Shown: positions 7,070-12,769 of the stretch, piece after piece | Numbering within the stretch: position 1 is the stretch's first letter | Layout: each line of letters opens with the position of its first letter | Assembly (NCBI GenBank): GCA_003516955.1 | Contig: DPBN01000257.1 | Span: 1 to 12,769, forward strand | Direction of reading: 5' to 3' | Source: Armatimonadota bacterium | Lineage (GTDB): Bacteria; Armatimonadota; Fimbriimonadia; Fimbriimonadales; Fimbriimonadaceae | DNA length: 12,769 nt | Notes under the pieces: generated by a model | Seen by the model: the letters and a program-made list of their open reading frames with translations, nothing else | What the model was told of the DNA's origin: nothing | Databases searched by the model: none | Translations under genes and position numbers: made by a program

Positions 7070-7603
7070 CTAGACCTTCTCGACCTGGCTGAAGTCCACT
7101 TCCACCGGAGTCTCGCGGCCGAACAGCGAGATGAGCACCTTCAGCTTCTCGCGGTCGGCGTTGACCTCCTCGATCTTGCCGGTGAGGTCGCCGAACGGAC
7201 CCTCGACGACGCGGATGGTGTCCCCTTTGGCGAAGGCCACCTTCGGGGCCTCCTTGCTCTCCTCGAGGTTCTTCAGGATGCGGCGGACCTCGTACTCCTC
7301 CAGCGGAACGGGCTTGTTGCCGCTCTGCACGAACCCGGTGACCCCGCTGGTCGACTTGACGAGCTTGTAGGTCTCGTCGGTCAGGTCCATGTTGATGAGG
7401 ATGTAGCCGGGGAACACCTTGCGGGGCACCACGACCCTCTTGCCGGCTCGGGTGGTGAGCTCCTGCTCGACGGGGATGAGAATCTCATGGATCCCATCCT
7501 CGGTGTCCCAGTAGCCCTCGACCTGCGCGCGGCGGGTGAGGACGTCCTTGACCTTGTTCTCGTGCCCAGCGATCGTGTGGACGGCGTACCAAGCTCTGGC
7601 CAT
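7070..7603 (-). CDS. nusG: Transcription termination/antitermination factor NusG
   Basis: NusG binds RNA polymerase and links it to Rho or to the ribosome. The 177-residue protein begins MARAWYAVHTIAGHENKVK, the standard NGN opening. It contains VFPGYILINMDL (63-74) and SGVTGFV (86-92), closing with a KOW domain (about 123-177, FAKGDTIRVVEGPFGDLTGKI). Length and both domains are normal. The ATG at 7603 follows the secE stop after one base, with AAGGG inside the end of secE as ribosome site. The secE-nusG order is near universal in bacteria, but here recJ follows instead of rplK-rplA. Confidence 0.98.
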   Translation of the reverse strand: MARAWYAVHTIAGHENKVKDVLTRRAQVEGYWDTEDGIHEILIPVEQELTTRAGKRVVVPRKVFPGYILINMDLTDETYKLVKSTSGVTGFVQSGNKPVPLEEYEVRRILKNLEESKEAPKVAFAKGDTIRVVEGPFGDLTGKIEEVNADREKLKVLISLFGRETPVEVDFSQVEKV

Positions 7604-7604
7604 G

Positions 7605-7844
7605 TCAGAAACCCTTCGTGAGAGCCTCGATGATGAAGCTCCAGACGTAGTTGAGGACGGTCAGCACGAGCACGACGATGCCGCACACGGCCAGAACCAC
7701 GCCGGTGAGGCGGTTCGTCTCGGCCCGGCTGGGCCAGTTCACCTTGCGCATCTCCCGAGAAACGTCGTGGAAGAAGCCTTTGACCCCTCTCCGCATTTTC
7801 GGGAGAGGCACGTTGGAGACCTTGGTTTGGGGCGTTTGCGACAT
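7605..7844 (-). CDS. secE: Preprotein translocase subunit SecE
   Basis: SecE clamps SecY in the inner-membrane protein channel. At 79 residues this is the short, single-helix form. A polar N-terminus is followed by an amphipathic segment FFHDVSREMRKVNWPSRAET (24-43), which holds the KVNWPS signature. One transmembrane helix follows at about 47-72 (LTGVVLAVCGIVVLVLTVL), with a short tail ending KGF. The ATG at 7844 is chosen because it gives the normal SecE length and has GAAGG six to ten bases upstream; the frame stays open further upstream but that part shows no SecE features. No rpmG or tRNA-Trp precedes it, as seen in many other bacteria. Confidence 0.95.
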   Translation of the reverse strand: MSQTPQTKVSNVPLPKMRRGVKGFFHDVSREMRKVNWPSRAETNRLTGVVLAVCGIVVLVLTVLNYVWSFIIEALTKGF

Positions 7845-7865
7845 AAAAGCCTTCGTGTTCGCAGT

Positions 7866-7898
7866 TCGCGGGGGATATGCTCCACTATACCCCCGCGA
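7866..7898 (-). repeat. Nine-base inverted repeat framing the secE -10 element
   Basis: TCGCGGGGG (7866-7874) and CCCCCGCGA (7890-7898) are perfect inverted copies around a 15-base AT-richer loop that contains the predicted -10 box. It may be an operator for the secE promoter. Alternatively, because it lies about 27 bases after the dehydrogenase stop codon, it may act as a stem-loop at the end of that upstream transcript. No U-tract follows directly, so a standard intrinsic terminator is not supported. Confidence 0.5.
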
Positions 7899-7913
7899 CG
7901 TCGGAGAACCCAA
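7884..7913 (-). promoter_or_regulatory. Candidate promoter for secE-nusG-recJ
   Basis: On the minus strand a -10 element TATAGT (7884-7889, five of six consensus bases) lies 18 bases from a weak -35 TTGGGT (7908-7913). Initiation near 7877 would give a leader of about 30 bases before the secE ATG. The -10 match is good; the -35 match is only three of six. Confidence 0.45.
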
Positions 7914-7924
7914 CCCTGCCGGGC

Positions 7925-8995
7925 CTAGGAGCCGGTCAGCACCACCTTCACGGCGCCGGAGGCGTCCTTGTTCCCAGCGACGCGGAAAGCTTCCAGAGCT
8001 TCGGTCAGGGGATACCGATGCGTGATCATGGGCAGGGGGTCCACCGCGCCGCTCTCCAGCAGCCGAACTGCCTCCTCGTACTCGTCGAACCGGAAGTTGC
8101 ACGAGCTGGTGAGCGTTCTCTCTCCGGCCAGCAGCTTGGTGGGGAAGGGTTCCTCGGTATCTCGCACGGTCATCGTGACCATCGTTCCGCCGCGCTCGAG
8201 CAGGGGCAGATACAGCCCCAGCGGCGCGCCGACGGTGTCCAAGATCGCGTCGTACAGCCGCCCGCCGTTGGCGTCGCGCGCCCGGGCTTGGAGATCACCG
8301 CCAGTCGCGAGCAGCACCGAGTGGGCACCCATCCTTTGGGCGACGGCCAAGGCCGAATCGTTCAGGTCGGCCACCACCACCCGCGCGGCCCCGCGATGGC
8401 GGGCGACGGGCACTGCGAGCACCCCCACGGGTCCGGCCCCCACGACGAGCAGGGACTGGCCGGCCCGCACGCCGGTGCGCCCGACGCCGTGCACCGCCAC
8501 CCCCAGCGGATCCAGCACCGAGGCCTCCAGGTTGCCCACGGAGTCCGGCAGCTCCCGCAGCCAATTGGTCAAGATTGGCACGCGTTCGGCCATTCCGCCG
8601 TAGCAGTAGGGGCTGTCGGCCCAGCCTGCGCCATGCCCCAGATGCTGCGTGTTCGGGCAGAGCTGCTCCCGGCCGCTGCGGCAGTATTCGCACTCGCCGC
8701 AGGTGCCGAAGGCGATGAGAGCAACGCGCTTGCCGATCCAGGCAGGGTCCGCGTCCGGAGCCACGCGTTCGACGACCCCGGTCGCTTCGTGGCCGAGGAT
8801 GATGTTGGAGGGGTTCGGCCTCTTCTCGCCGAGCGTCTGCTTCGCCCAAGGGTTGTCGCCGTGCAGATAGCGCACGTCGCTCCCGCAGATGCCGCAGTGC
8901 GTCATCCTTACGATGGCGTGGCCCGGTGGGCAGGAGGGCTCCGGCACGTCGAGCAGGGCCAGATCGCCGGGACCGCGCAACACAACCGCCTTCAT
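7925..8995 (-). CDS. Zinc-dependent medium-chain alcohol/polyol dehydrogenase
   Basis: This 356-residue MDR-family oxidoreductase would oxidise an alcohol or polyol using NAD(P). The catalytic-zinc residues are C34 (in HCGICGSD) and H69-E70 (in LGHEATG). The structural zinc lobe has four cysteines at C99, C102, C105 and C113 (TCGECEYCRSGREQLC). The Rossmann motif GAGPVG is at 186-191, with D210 at the end of the next strand, which favours NAD over NADP. LDPLGVAVHG (161-170) resembles the corresponding segment of threonine 3-dehydrogenase. The substrate cannot be assigned: threonine, sorbitol and related dehydrogenases share this frame. The ATG at 8995 has GGAG three bases upstream and lies 34 bases after the beta-CASP gene, so the two are likely co-transcribed. 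It does not resemble its neighbours in function. Confidence 0.88.
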   Translation of the reverse strand: MKAVVLRGPGDLALLDVPEPSCPPGHAIVRMTHCGICGSDVRYLHGDNPWAKQTLGEKRPNPSNIILGHEATGVVERVAPDADPAWIGKRVALIAFGTCGECEYCRSGREQLCPNTQHLGHGAGWADSPYCYGGMAERVPILTNWLRELPDSVGNLEASVLDPLGVAVHGVGRTGVRAGQSLLVVGAGPVGVLAVPVARHRGAARVVVADLNDSALAVAQRMGAHSVLLATGGDLQARARDANGGRLYDAILDTVGAPLGLYLPLLERGGTMVTMTVRDTEEPFPTKLLAGERTLTSSCNFRFDEYEEAVRLLESGAVDPLPMITHRYPLTEALEAFRVAGNKDASGAVKVVLTGS

Positions 8996-9029
8996 AGGCT
9001 CCGGTTTACCCCAGTGCCCGCCCTGGAAT

Positions 9030-10424
9030 TCAGCCGAGCGGCACCGTCTCGCCGTGCTTGGGTATGTGGACCTTCCAGCCGAGCTCCGCCTCGATGCGCG
9101 ACTGCAGGACCTCCTGCGGCTGCGGTTCCCCGTGAACCAAGAAGGTTGTGCGCGGGGGCTCCTTGAAGTTCGAGAGCCACTCGAGGATCTCCGACTGGTC
9201 CGCGTGCGCCGAGAGCGAACTCAGCTGCTCGATCTGGGCCCGCACGGGCACCGGCCTCTTGTGGATGACCACCTCGGGCGCACCGTCCAGGATCTCCCGT
9301 CCTAGGGTGCCCTCCGCCTGGTATCCGGTGAACAGCACGATCGTGGACGGATCGGGGAGGCGGTGGAGGAGGTGGTGCGTGACCCGTCCCCCGTTGCACA
9401 TCCCGGATCCCGAAATGACCACCATCGGGCCCTGCATCGCGTTGATCGCCTTGCTCTGGTTCACGTCCCGGACGAACTCAAGGTGGTCGGGCCGGAGCGG
9501 GTTCTCATGCTCAGAGAGTTGCAGGCGCATCTCGTCGTCCTGGTCGTCGGGGCTCTCCAGGTAGAGGAGCGACGCGCTGGTGGCCATGGGGCTGTCGACG
9601 AAGACCGGGATTCGACCGATGCGGCCGTCGGCCTGCAGCTTGCGGATGTGGTAGAGCACTTCCTGCGTGCGCCCGATCGCGAAGCTTGGGATGAGCACGC
9701 AGCGCCCTTTGGCCAAGGCGTCGCCGAGGATTCGCTCCAAGACCGCCTCAGGGTCCTCGCTCGGGTGGTTGCGGTCGCCGTAGGTGCTCTCGAGGACGAG
9801 ATACTCGGCCCAGTCGACGGTGGCGGGGTCGATCAGGATCGGGCGGTTCCGGCGACCGAGGTCCCCGCTGAAGAGGATCCGCTCGCCCGATTCGAAGTAG
9901 AGCTCCACGAACGCGGAACCGAGGATGTGGCCGGCGGGCAAAAAGCGGAACGTCGCTCCTCCGGGAAGATCGGCGAACTCGTAGTAGCGGAAGCTCTTCA
10001 GGTGCTTGAGCGACTCGAAGGCTTGGCGCTCCGTGTAGAGCGGGAGCGCCGTCCCGTGGCGGCTAAGCCCCTTTCTGTTGTAGTACCGCGCCTCTTCCTC
10101 TTGCAGGCGCCCCGAGTCGGGGAGGCTGATCCGTGCCACGGCGGCGGTTCCTCTGGTGCAGTACACCGGCCCGGTGTACCCCTCGGCGACCAAGCGGGGA
10201 AGCCAGCCGCAGTGGTCGAGGTGGGCGTGCGTGAGGATGACGGCGTCGAGAGAGGCCGGATCAACCGGGAATCGCTCCCAGTTGAGGTCCCGCAGCTCTC
10301 GGGGGCCCTGGAACATTCCGCAGTCGATGAGGATGGTTCGGCCCCCGGTGCGAAGCAGGTGTCGCGACCCTGTGACGGTCTGGGCCGCCCCGTAGAACGT
10401 GAGCTCGTTCGCCTTGCGATCCAC
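9030..10424 (-). CDS. Beta-CASP metallo-beta-lactamase ribonuclease (CPSF73-like)
   Basis: This 464-residue protein belongs to the RNA-processing branch of metallo-beta-lactamases, likely a zinc endo- or exoribonuclease in the cytoplasm. Zinc ligands are visible in THAHLDHCG (65-73), AGHILGSA (164-171) and SGDLG (186-190). The beta-CASP cap contains LIPSFAIGRTQEVLY (244-258), then SGSGMCNGGRVTHHL (338-352). The RNA-specificity region has LSAHADQ (404-410) and LVHGE (429-433). No KH or RNase J C-terminal domain is present, so it is nearer to bacterial CPSF73-like proteins than to RNase J. The start is GTG at 10424, nine bases after the stop of the upstream membrane-protein gene and without a strong ribosome site, suggesting coupling. 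The exact RNA substrate is unknown. Confidence 0.93.
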   Translation of the reverse strand: MDRKANELTFYGAAQTVTGSRHLLRTGGRTILIDCGMFQGPRELRDLNWERFPVDPASLDAVILTHAHLDHCGWLPRLVAEGYTGPVYCTRGTAAVARISLPDSGRLQEEEARYYNRKGLSRHGTALPLYTERQAFESLKHLKSFRYYEFADLPGGATFRFLPAGHILGSAFVELYFESGERILFSGDLGRRNRPILIDPATVDWAEYLVLESTYGDRNHPSEDPEAVLERILGDALAKGRCVLIPSFAIGRTQEVLYHIRKLQADGRIGRIPVFVDSPMATSASLLYLESPDDQDDEMRLQLSEHENPLRPDHLEFVRDVNQSKAINAMQGPMVVISGSGMCNGGRVTHHLLHRLPDPSTIVLFTGYQAEGTLGREILDGAPEVVIHKRPVPVRAQIEQLSSLSAHADQSEILEWLSNFKEPPRTTFLVHGEPQPQEVLQSRIEAELGWKVHIPKHGETVPLG

Positions 10425-10433
10425 AGCCGCAGG

Positions 10434-10889
10434 TTACCAGTACGGCGGGAATCGGATGCCGTCTCGGCGCTCCTTGTCGCTGTTGATGGGCGTCGCGTGG
10501 TCCACCACCCAGCCCGTCGGCGCCTTCCGTGCGTAGACCCATGCGGAGGGGCGGTCCTCGCCTCCCCACTCGCTCGGCTCCCTGCCCACGACCAGCAGGC
10601 GCGCGCGGTCTCCCTGAAAGAGAACCACCTTGTGGTAGGCGAGCTCGCCTCCCAGCCCGGCTTCGTAGTAGCCCTCTTCGGCGACCTCGGAGAGGGACCG
10701 GCCCCAAACGGCCGTCTGAACCTCGGTCAGGAAGAAGGGGCCGGCGCCGAACAGAAACAGGGCGATGGCGAACGTCATCCCCGGCCGCGCCTCATCCTTG
10801 CGCCGAAGCGGGGTGAGTCCCGCAATCAGGAGGGTGACGACGATGGCCGTCGCCAAGGCCCCCAGCGAATACACGATCATGCTGAACAT
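10434..10889 (-). CDS. Hypothetical membrane protein with two transmembrane helices
   Basis: I do not recognise this 151-residue protein. It has two hydrophobic segments at about 5-26 (IVYSLGALATAIVVTLLIAG) and 38-58 (MTFAIALFLFGAGPFFL), joined by a short basic loop. A soluble C-terminal part of ~90 residues ends in KERRDGIRFPPYW. That part has alternating hydrophobic strands (YHKVVLFQGDRARLLVVGRE) and may be a small beta domain. The ATG at 10889 is chosen over starts up to 10991 because AGGGAG lies six bases upstream and because the longer form would run into the divergent gene. It is the first gene of the minus-strand unit leading into the beta-CASP nuclease nine bases later. No function is proposed. 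Confidence 0.75.
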   Translation of the reverse strand: MFSMIVYSLGALATAIVVTLLIAGLTPLRRKDEARPGMTFAIALFLFGAGPFFLTEVQTAVWGRSLSEVAEEGYYEAGLGGELAYHKVVLFQGDRARLLVVGREPSEWGGEDRPSAWVYARKAPTGWVVDHATPINSDKERRDGIRFPPYW

Positions 10890-10895
10890 GGCTTG

Positions 10896-10902
10896 CTCCC
10901 TT
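10896..10902 (-). promoter_or_regulatory. Shine-Dalgarno site of the small membrane protein
   Basis: Minus-strand AAGGGAG, six bases before the ATG at 10889, supports that start over the more distal in-frame ones. Confidence 0.6.
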
Positions 10903-10934
10903 TGCAGGTCGGATGCTCTCCACAAGGGAGATTC

Positions 10935-10940
10935 CATAAT
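10935..10940 (+). promoter_or_regulatory. Possible -10 element just before the cation transporter gene
   Basis: CATAAT ends eight bases before the ATG at 10949. The nearest purine-rich ribosome site (AAGGGAG, 10924-10930) is too far upstream to serve this ATG. If CATAAT is the -10, the transcript would begin at or next to the start codon, i.e. be leaderless. No convincing -35 is visible. Confidence 0.3.
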
Positions 10941-10948
10941 CCAGCCTG

Positions 10949-11839
10949 ATGCGGTCCCCCAGGACCCTGGCATGGGCCTCTCTGGCCGCAACCGTCGCGG
11001 TGGTCGCCGTCAAGCTCGCCGCAGCGTGGGCAAGCCGGAGCGTCAGCGTGCTCTCGGAGGCGCTCCAGTCGATCGTGGACGTGGGCGTCTCGATGCTGGC
11101 GGTGTTCACCCTGCGGGTTGCCAGCATGCCGCCCGACGAGGACCACCCGTTCGGGCATGGCAAGGCGGAGATGCTGGCCGGGGCGTTCCAGATGCTGGTC
11201 GTCGCCGCCTCGTGTCTCTTCATCCTAGGACAGGCCGCCGCGCGCTTGGGCAGGCCCGAGCCGATCCGTTGGGACCTCGGCGCGGCGGCGATGGCCTACA
11301 CGCTGGTCTCGAACACGGCGATGTCCCGTCTCCTGCTGCGGGAGGGAAAGCGGCTGGGATCGTCGATCCTGGTCAGCGAGGCGGTCCACCTGAGAGGCGA
11401 CAGCCTCGCTTCGGCTGGGGTCTTGGTCGGGATGATCGCAGTGGGAGCCACGGGCTGGAGTCCGCTGGATCCGCTGCTGGCGATCCTGTTCGCGTTGGTC
11501 GCGCTGGCAGCCTCGTTCCGCCAACTGAGGGCCATGGTCCATCCGCTGATGGACGGCGCGCTGCCCGCGGAAGACGTGAGCCGAGTGCGGGCCGTGCTGG
11601 AGGGGCATCCCGACGTCCGCGGGTACCACCGGCTGCGGACGCGGGACGTCGGCCAGAACCGGCACGTGGAGCTCCATGTGACTCTGGACGACGACCTGAG
11701 CTTCGTCCAGGCCCACGAGATCGCCGAGAAGATCGAAGCCGAAGTGAGCGAGGCGCTCGGCGGCGCCAAGGTGGAGATCCATTACGAACCTCACGAGGCG
11801 GAGATGGAGCACCAGAGGCGGGAGCGCGAGGGCTCCTAG
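10949..11839 (+). CDS. Cation diffusion facilitator family transporter
   Basis: This 296-residue inner-membrane protein would export divalent metal ions in exchange for protons. It has a six-helix N-terminal region (about 8-195) and a cytoplasmic ferredoxin-like domain (about 205-282). The family segment DHPFGHGKAE (65-74) follows helix 2, and helix 5 contains H147 and D151 in VHLRGDSLASAGVL. In helix 2 the metal-site pair normally H/D/N-xxx-D reads Q40-xxx-D44 (SEALQSIVDVG), an unusual first ligand. The C-terminal domain carries HVELHVTLDDDLSF and ends in a His/Glu-rich tail (HYEPHEAEMEHQ). Metal specificity (Zn, Mn, Fe, Co) cannot be told. The gene is divergent from the small membrane protein, with 59 bases between the start codons. 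Confidence 0.93.
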   Translation: MRSPRTLAWASLAATVAVVAVKLAAAWASRSVSVLSEALQSIVDVGVSMLAVFTLRVASMPPDEDHPFGHGKAEMLAGAFQMLVVAASCLFILGQAAARLGRPEPIRWDLGAAAMAYTLVSNTAMSRLLLREGKRLGSSILVSEAVHLRGDSLASAGVLVGMIAVGATGWSPLDPLLAILFALVALAASFRQLRAMVHPLMDGALPAEDVSRVRAVLEGHPDVRGYHRLRTRDVGQNRHVELHVTLDDDLSFVQAHEIAEKIEAEVSEALGGAKVEIHYEPHEAEMEHQRREREGS

Positions 11840-11866
11840 ATTGCTTCAAAAACCCCGATTTGCCGT

Positions 11867-11894
11867 TCAAGTTCGGTCCGGTCGGAGCCGATGC
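11867..11894 (+). promoter_or_regulatory. Possible flagellar-type (sigma-28) promoter
   Basis: TCAAGTTC (11867-11874), a 12-base spacer and GCCGATGC (11887-11894) resemble the sigma-28 pattern TAAAGTTT, 11, GCCGATAA. The GCCGAT core is intact and lies 18 bases before the next ATG. Spacing is one base longer than the E. coli consensus, and the -35 half has two mismatches. This is a weak call. Confidence 0.3.
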
Positions 11895-11910
11895 TAAGAA
11901 GCGTAGGCCG

Positions 11911-12228
11911 ATGGGCAACTGGTTCAGCATCCGCCAAGACACGCAGCGCGCTCCCCTCCGATCCCTGGCGGCGGAACACCTGAAGCGCTGCCCGCTCTGC
12001 GGCGCGCTCAACGCCGTCCGCAACGAGGAGTGCTTCGTGTGCCGATGGCACGGCGCCTTCGACCACGACGCGGAGCGGATCGAGCACAGCCTGAGCGAGC
12101 TGGTCGACCGGTGCCCGGAACTCGCCAGCGCCATGGCCCGCCCCCGGGCCAGCGCGAAGGCGGCCAAGCCGAGCCTGTGGTCCCGTCTGGGCCGCTGGTT
12201 CCGCAAGCGGATCGACCTGTCCGCCTGA
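11911..12228 (+). CDS. Small zinc-ribbon protein of unknown function
   Basis: I do not recognise this 105-residue protein. A four-cysteine zinc ribbon is clear: C27 and C30 (RCPLCGALN), then C41 and C44 (CFVCRWHG), spaced CxxC-10-CxxC. A predicted helix follows (HDAERIEHSLSELVDRCPEL, 52-71), then a basic tail (KPSLWSRLGRWFRKRIDLSA) that could bind nucleic acid or lie on a membrane as an amphipathic helix. ATG at 11911 is preferred because it is the first ATG in the frame after the cation transporter stop, although its ribosome site is weak. The composition matches the surrounding genes. It stands between the transporter and dnaB, 50 bases from the latter. Confidence 0.7.
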   Translation: MGNWFSIRQDTQRAPLRSLAAEHLKRCPLCGALNAVRNEECFVCRWHGAFDHDAERIEHSLSELVDRCPELASAMARPRASAKAAKPSLWSRLGRWFRKRIDLSA

Positions 12229-12255
12229 GCGGTCGTGCCGCCGCACCGGATCATC

Positions 12256-12261
12256 CATAAT
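12256..12261 (+). promoter_or_regulatory. Possible -10 element of dnaB
   Basis: CATAAT, within TCCATAAT also found before the cation transporter gene, lies 17 bases before the dnaB ATG. GGAG at 12271-12274 is the ribosome site. No clear -35 is seen. Confidence 0.35.
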
Positions 12262-12278
12262 GGGTGTTCCGGAGCCAC

Positions 12279-12769
12279 ATGGAACGAACGGTCGAGGATC
12301 TCATCCCCCTGCGCAGCCTGGAAGCCGAGATGGGCGTGCTCGGGTCCATGCTGCTGTCGGCCAGGGCCGCGGAGGAGGTCGCAGGGCTCCTCTCGGAGGA
12401 GGACTTCTACCAGCCGGCGCACCAGGAGGTCTACCGCGCCATGCTCCAGCTGATCCGGTCCGGCAAGGCCGTGGACATCCTCACCCTGCGATCGGAGCTG
12501 GAGGCTCGCGGGACGCTGCAGCAGGTGGGCGGCGTGGACTACCTGGTGCAGGTGATGGAGTCCGTGCCGAGCGCTGCGAACGCCGTGCCCTACGCTAGGA
12601 TCGTCCTCGAGAAGTCCACGCTGCGAAGGCTCGAGACGGCCGGACGCACCATCGCCGGCCTGGCGCGCTCCCCCGAGATACCCGACGTCGACGGCAAGGT
12701 GGACGAGGCGGAGCGCCTCATCTACGAGGTCGGATCGAAGCGGCTCGGGAAGGACTTCCAAGCCGTGGG
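12279..12769 (+). CDS. dnaB: Replicative DNA helicase, N-terminal part (3' end outside window)
   Basis: DnaB is the hexameric helicase that unwinds DNA ahead of the replisome. The 163 visible residues cover the N-terminal primase-interacting domain and the start of the linker. The signatures are SLEAEMGVLGSMLLS (13-27), then EDFYQPAHQEVYRAML (near 41-56), then VDILTLRSELEARGTL, then GGVDYLVQVMESVPSAANAVPYARIVLEKS. These match the DnaB N-domain closely. The Walker A and B motifs of the ATPase domain lie beyond the window edge. The ATG at 12279 has GGAG four bases upstream and gives the usual short lead before LEAE. The first codons differ from the frequent PPHN-LEAE form (here PLRSLEAE), within normal variation. 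Confidence 0.95.
   Translation, partial: MERTVEDLIPLRSLEAEMGVLGSMLLSARAAEEVAGLLSEEDFYQPAHQEVYRAMLQLIRSGKAVDILTLRSELEARGTLQQVGGVDYLVQVMESVPSAANAVPYARIVLEKSTLRRLETAGRTIAGLARSPEIPDVDGKVDEAERLIYEVGSKRLGKDFQAV

Noticed and set aside
7845..7924. tRNA-Trp or rpmG upstream of secE, as in many bacteria
   Set aside because: The 80 bases hold no cloverleaf and no L33-like reading frame.
10891..10948. A bidirectional promoter between the small membrane protein and the transporter
   Set aside because: The minus-strand reading of the AT-rich patch gives no acceptable -10/-35 pair, so only the plus-strand -10 is listed, at low confidence.
9363..10949. A 528-codon open frame on the plus strand across the beta-CASP gene
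   Set aside because: It is antisense to a gene with intact zinc motifs, shows no recognisable domain and has no ribosome site.
11821..11836. GGAGC...GCTCC stem at the end of the cation transporter gene as a terminator
   Set aside because: Only five base pairs, inside coding sequence, and no following T-run.
11373..12761. A 462-codon minus-strand frame across the transporter, zinc-ribbon gene and dnaB
   Set aside because: It spans three real genes in antisense and its product is low-complexity.

Overview
The window is a gene-dense, high-GC stretch of bacterial chromosome with almost no non-coding DNA. A KDO-activating enzyme (kdsB tail) implies a diderm, LPS-type envelope, and core genes (rel, dtd, secE, nusG, recJ, dnaB) mark it as chromosomal. 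The lineage cannot be fixed from sequence alone. The gene mix would fit a deep-branching diderm phylum such as Armatimonadota, but that is only a guess.

Layout. (1) Bases 1-5344, plus strand: one tightly packed run of kdsB (3' end), rel, dtd, an ECF sigma factor, a single-pass membrane protein that looks like its anti-sigma factor, and an HtrA-like PDZ protein. Neighbouring genes overlap or are at most 22 bases apart. (2) Bases 5341-7844, minus strand: secE-nusG-recJ, converging on the first run so that the two stop codons share a CTAG. (3) Bases 7925-10889, minus strand: a small two-helix membrane protein, a beta-CASP metallo-beta-lactamase RNase and a zinc-dependent medium-chain dehydrogenase, apparently co-transcribed. 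(4) Bases 10949-12769, plus strand: a cation diffusion facilitator, a small zinc-ribbon protein and the 5' end of dnaB.

The most interesting unit is the sigma / membrane protein / HtrA-like trio. A textbook ECF-type promoter (TGAAAC, 16 bases, CGTC) sits inside the 3' end of dtd, just upstream of the sigma gene, which suggests autoregulation. The third gene aligns with the HtrA/DegP layout (trypsin-like domain plus PDZ), but all three catalytic positions appear replaced. The trio therefore resembles a sigmaE/AlgU-type envelope-stress operon in which the usual protease has become a PDZ-bearing pseudoprotease, perhaps a sensor or scaffold.

The window holds no CRISPR array, insertion sequence, phage gene, tRNA or rRNA that I can support. 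No stretch over 300 bases lacks a gene; the longest gaps are about 50-80 bases and are described below.
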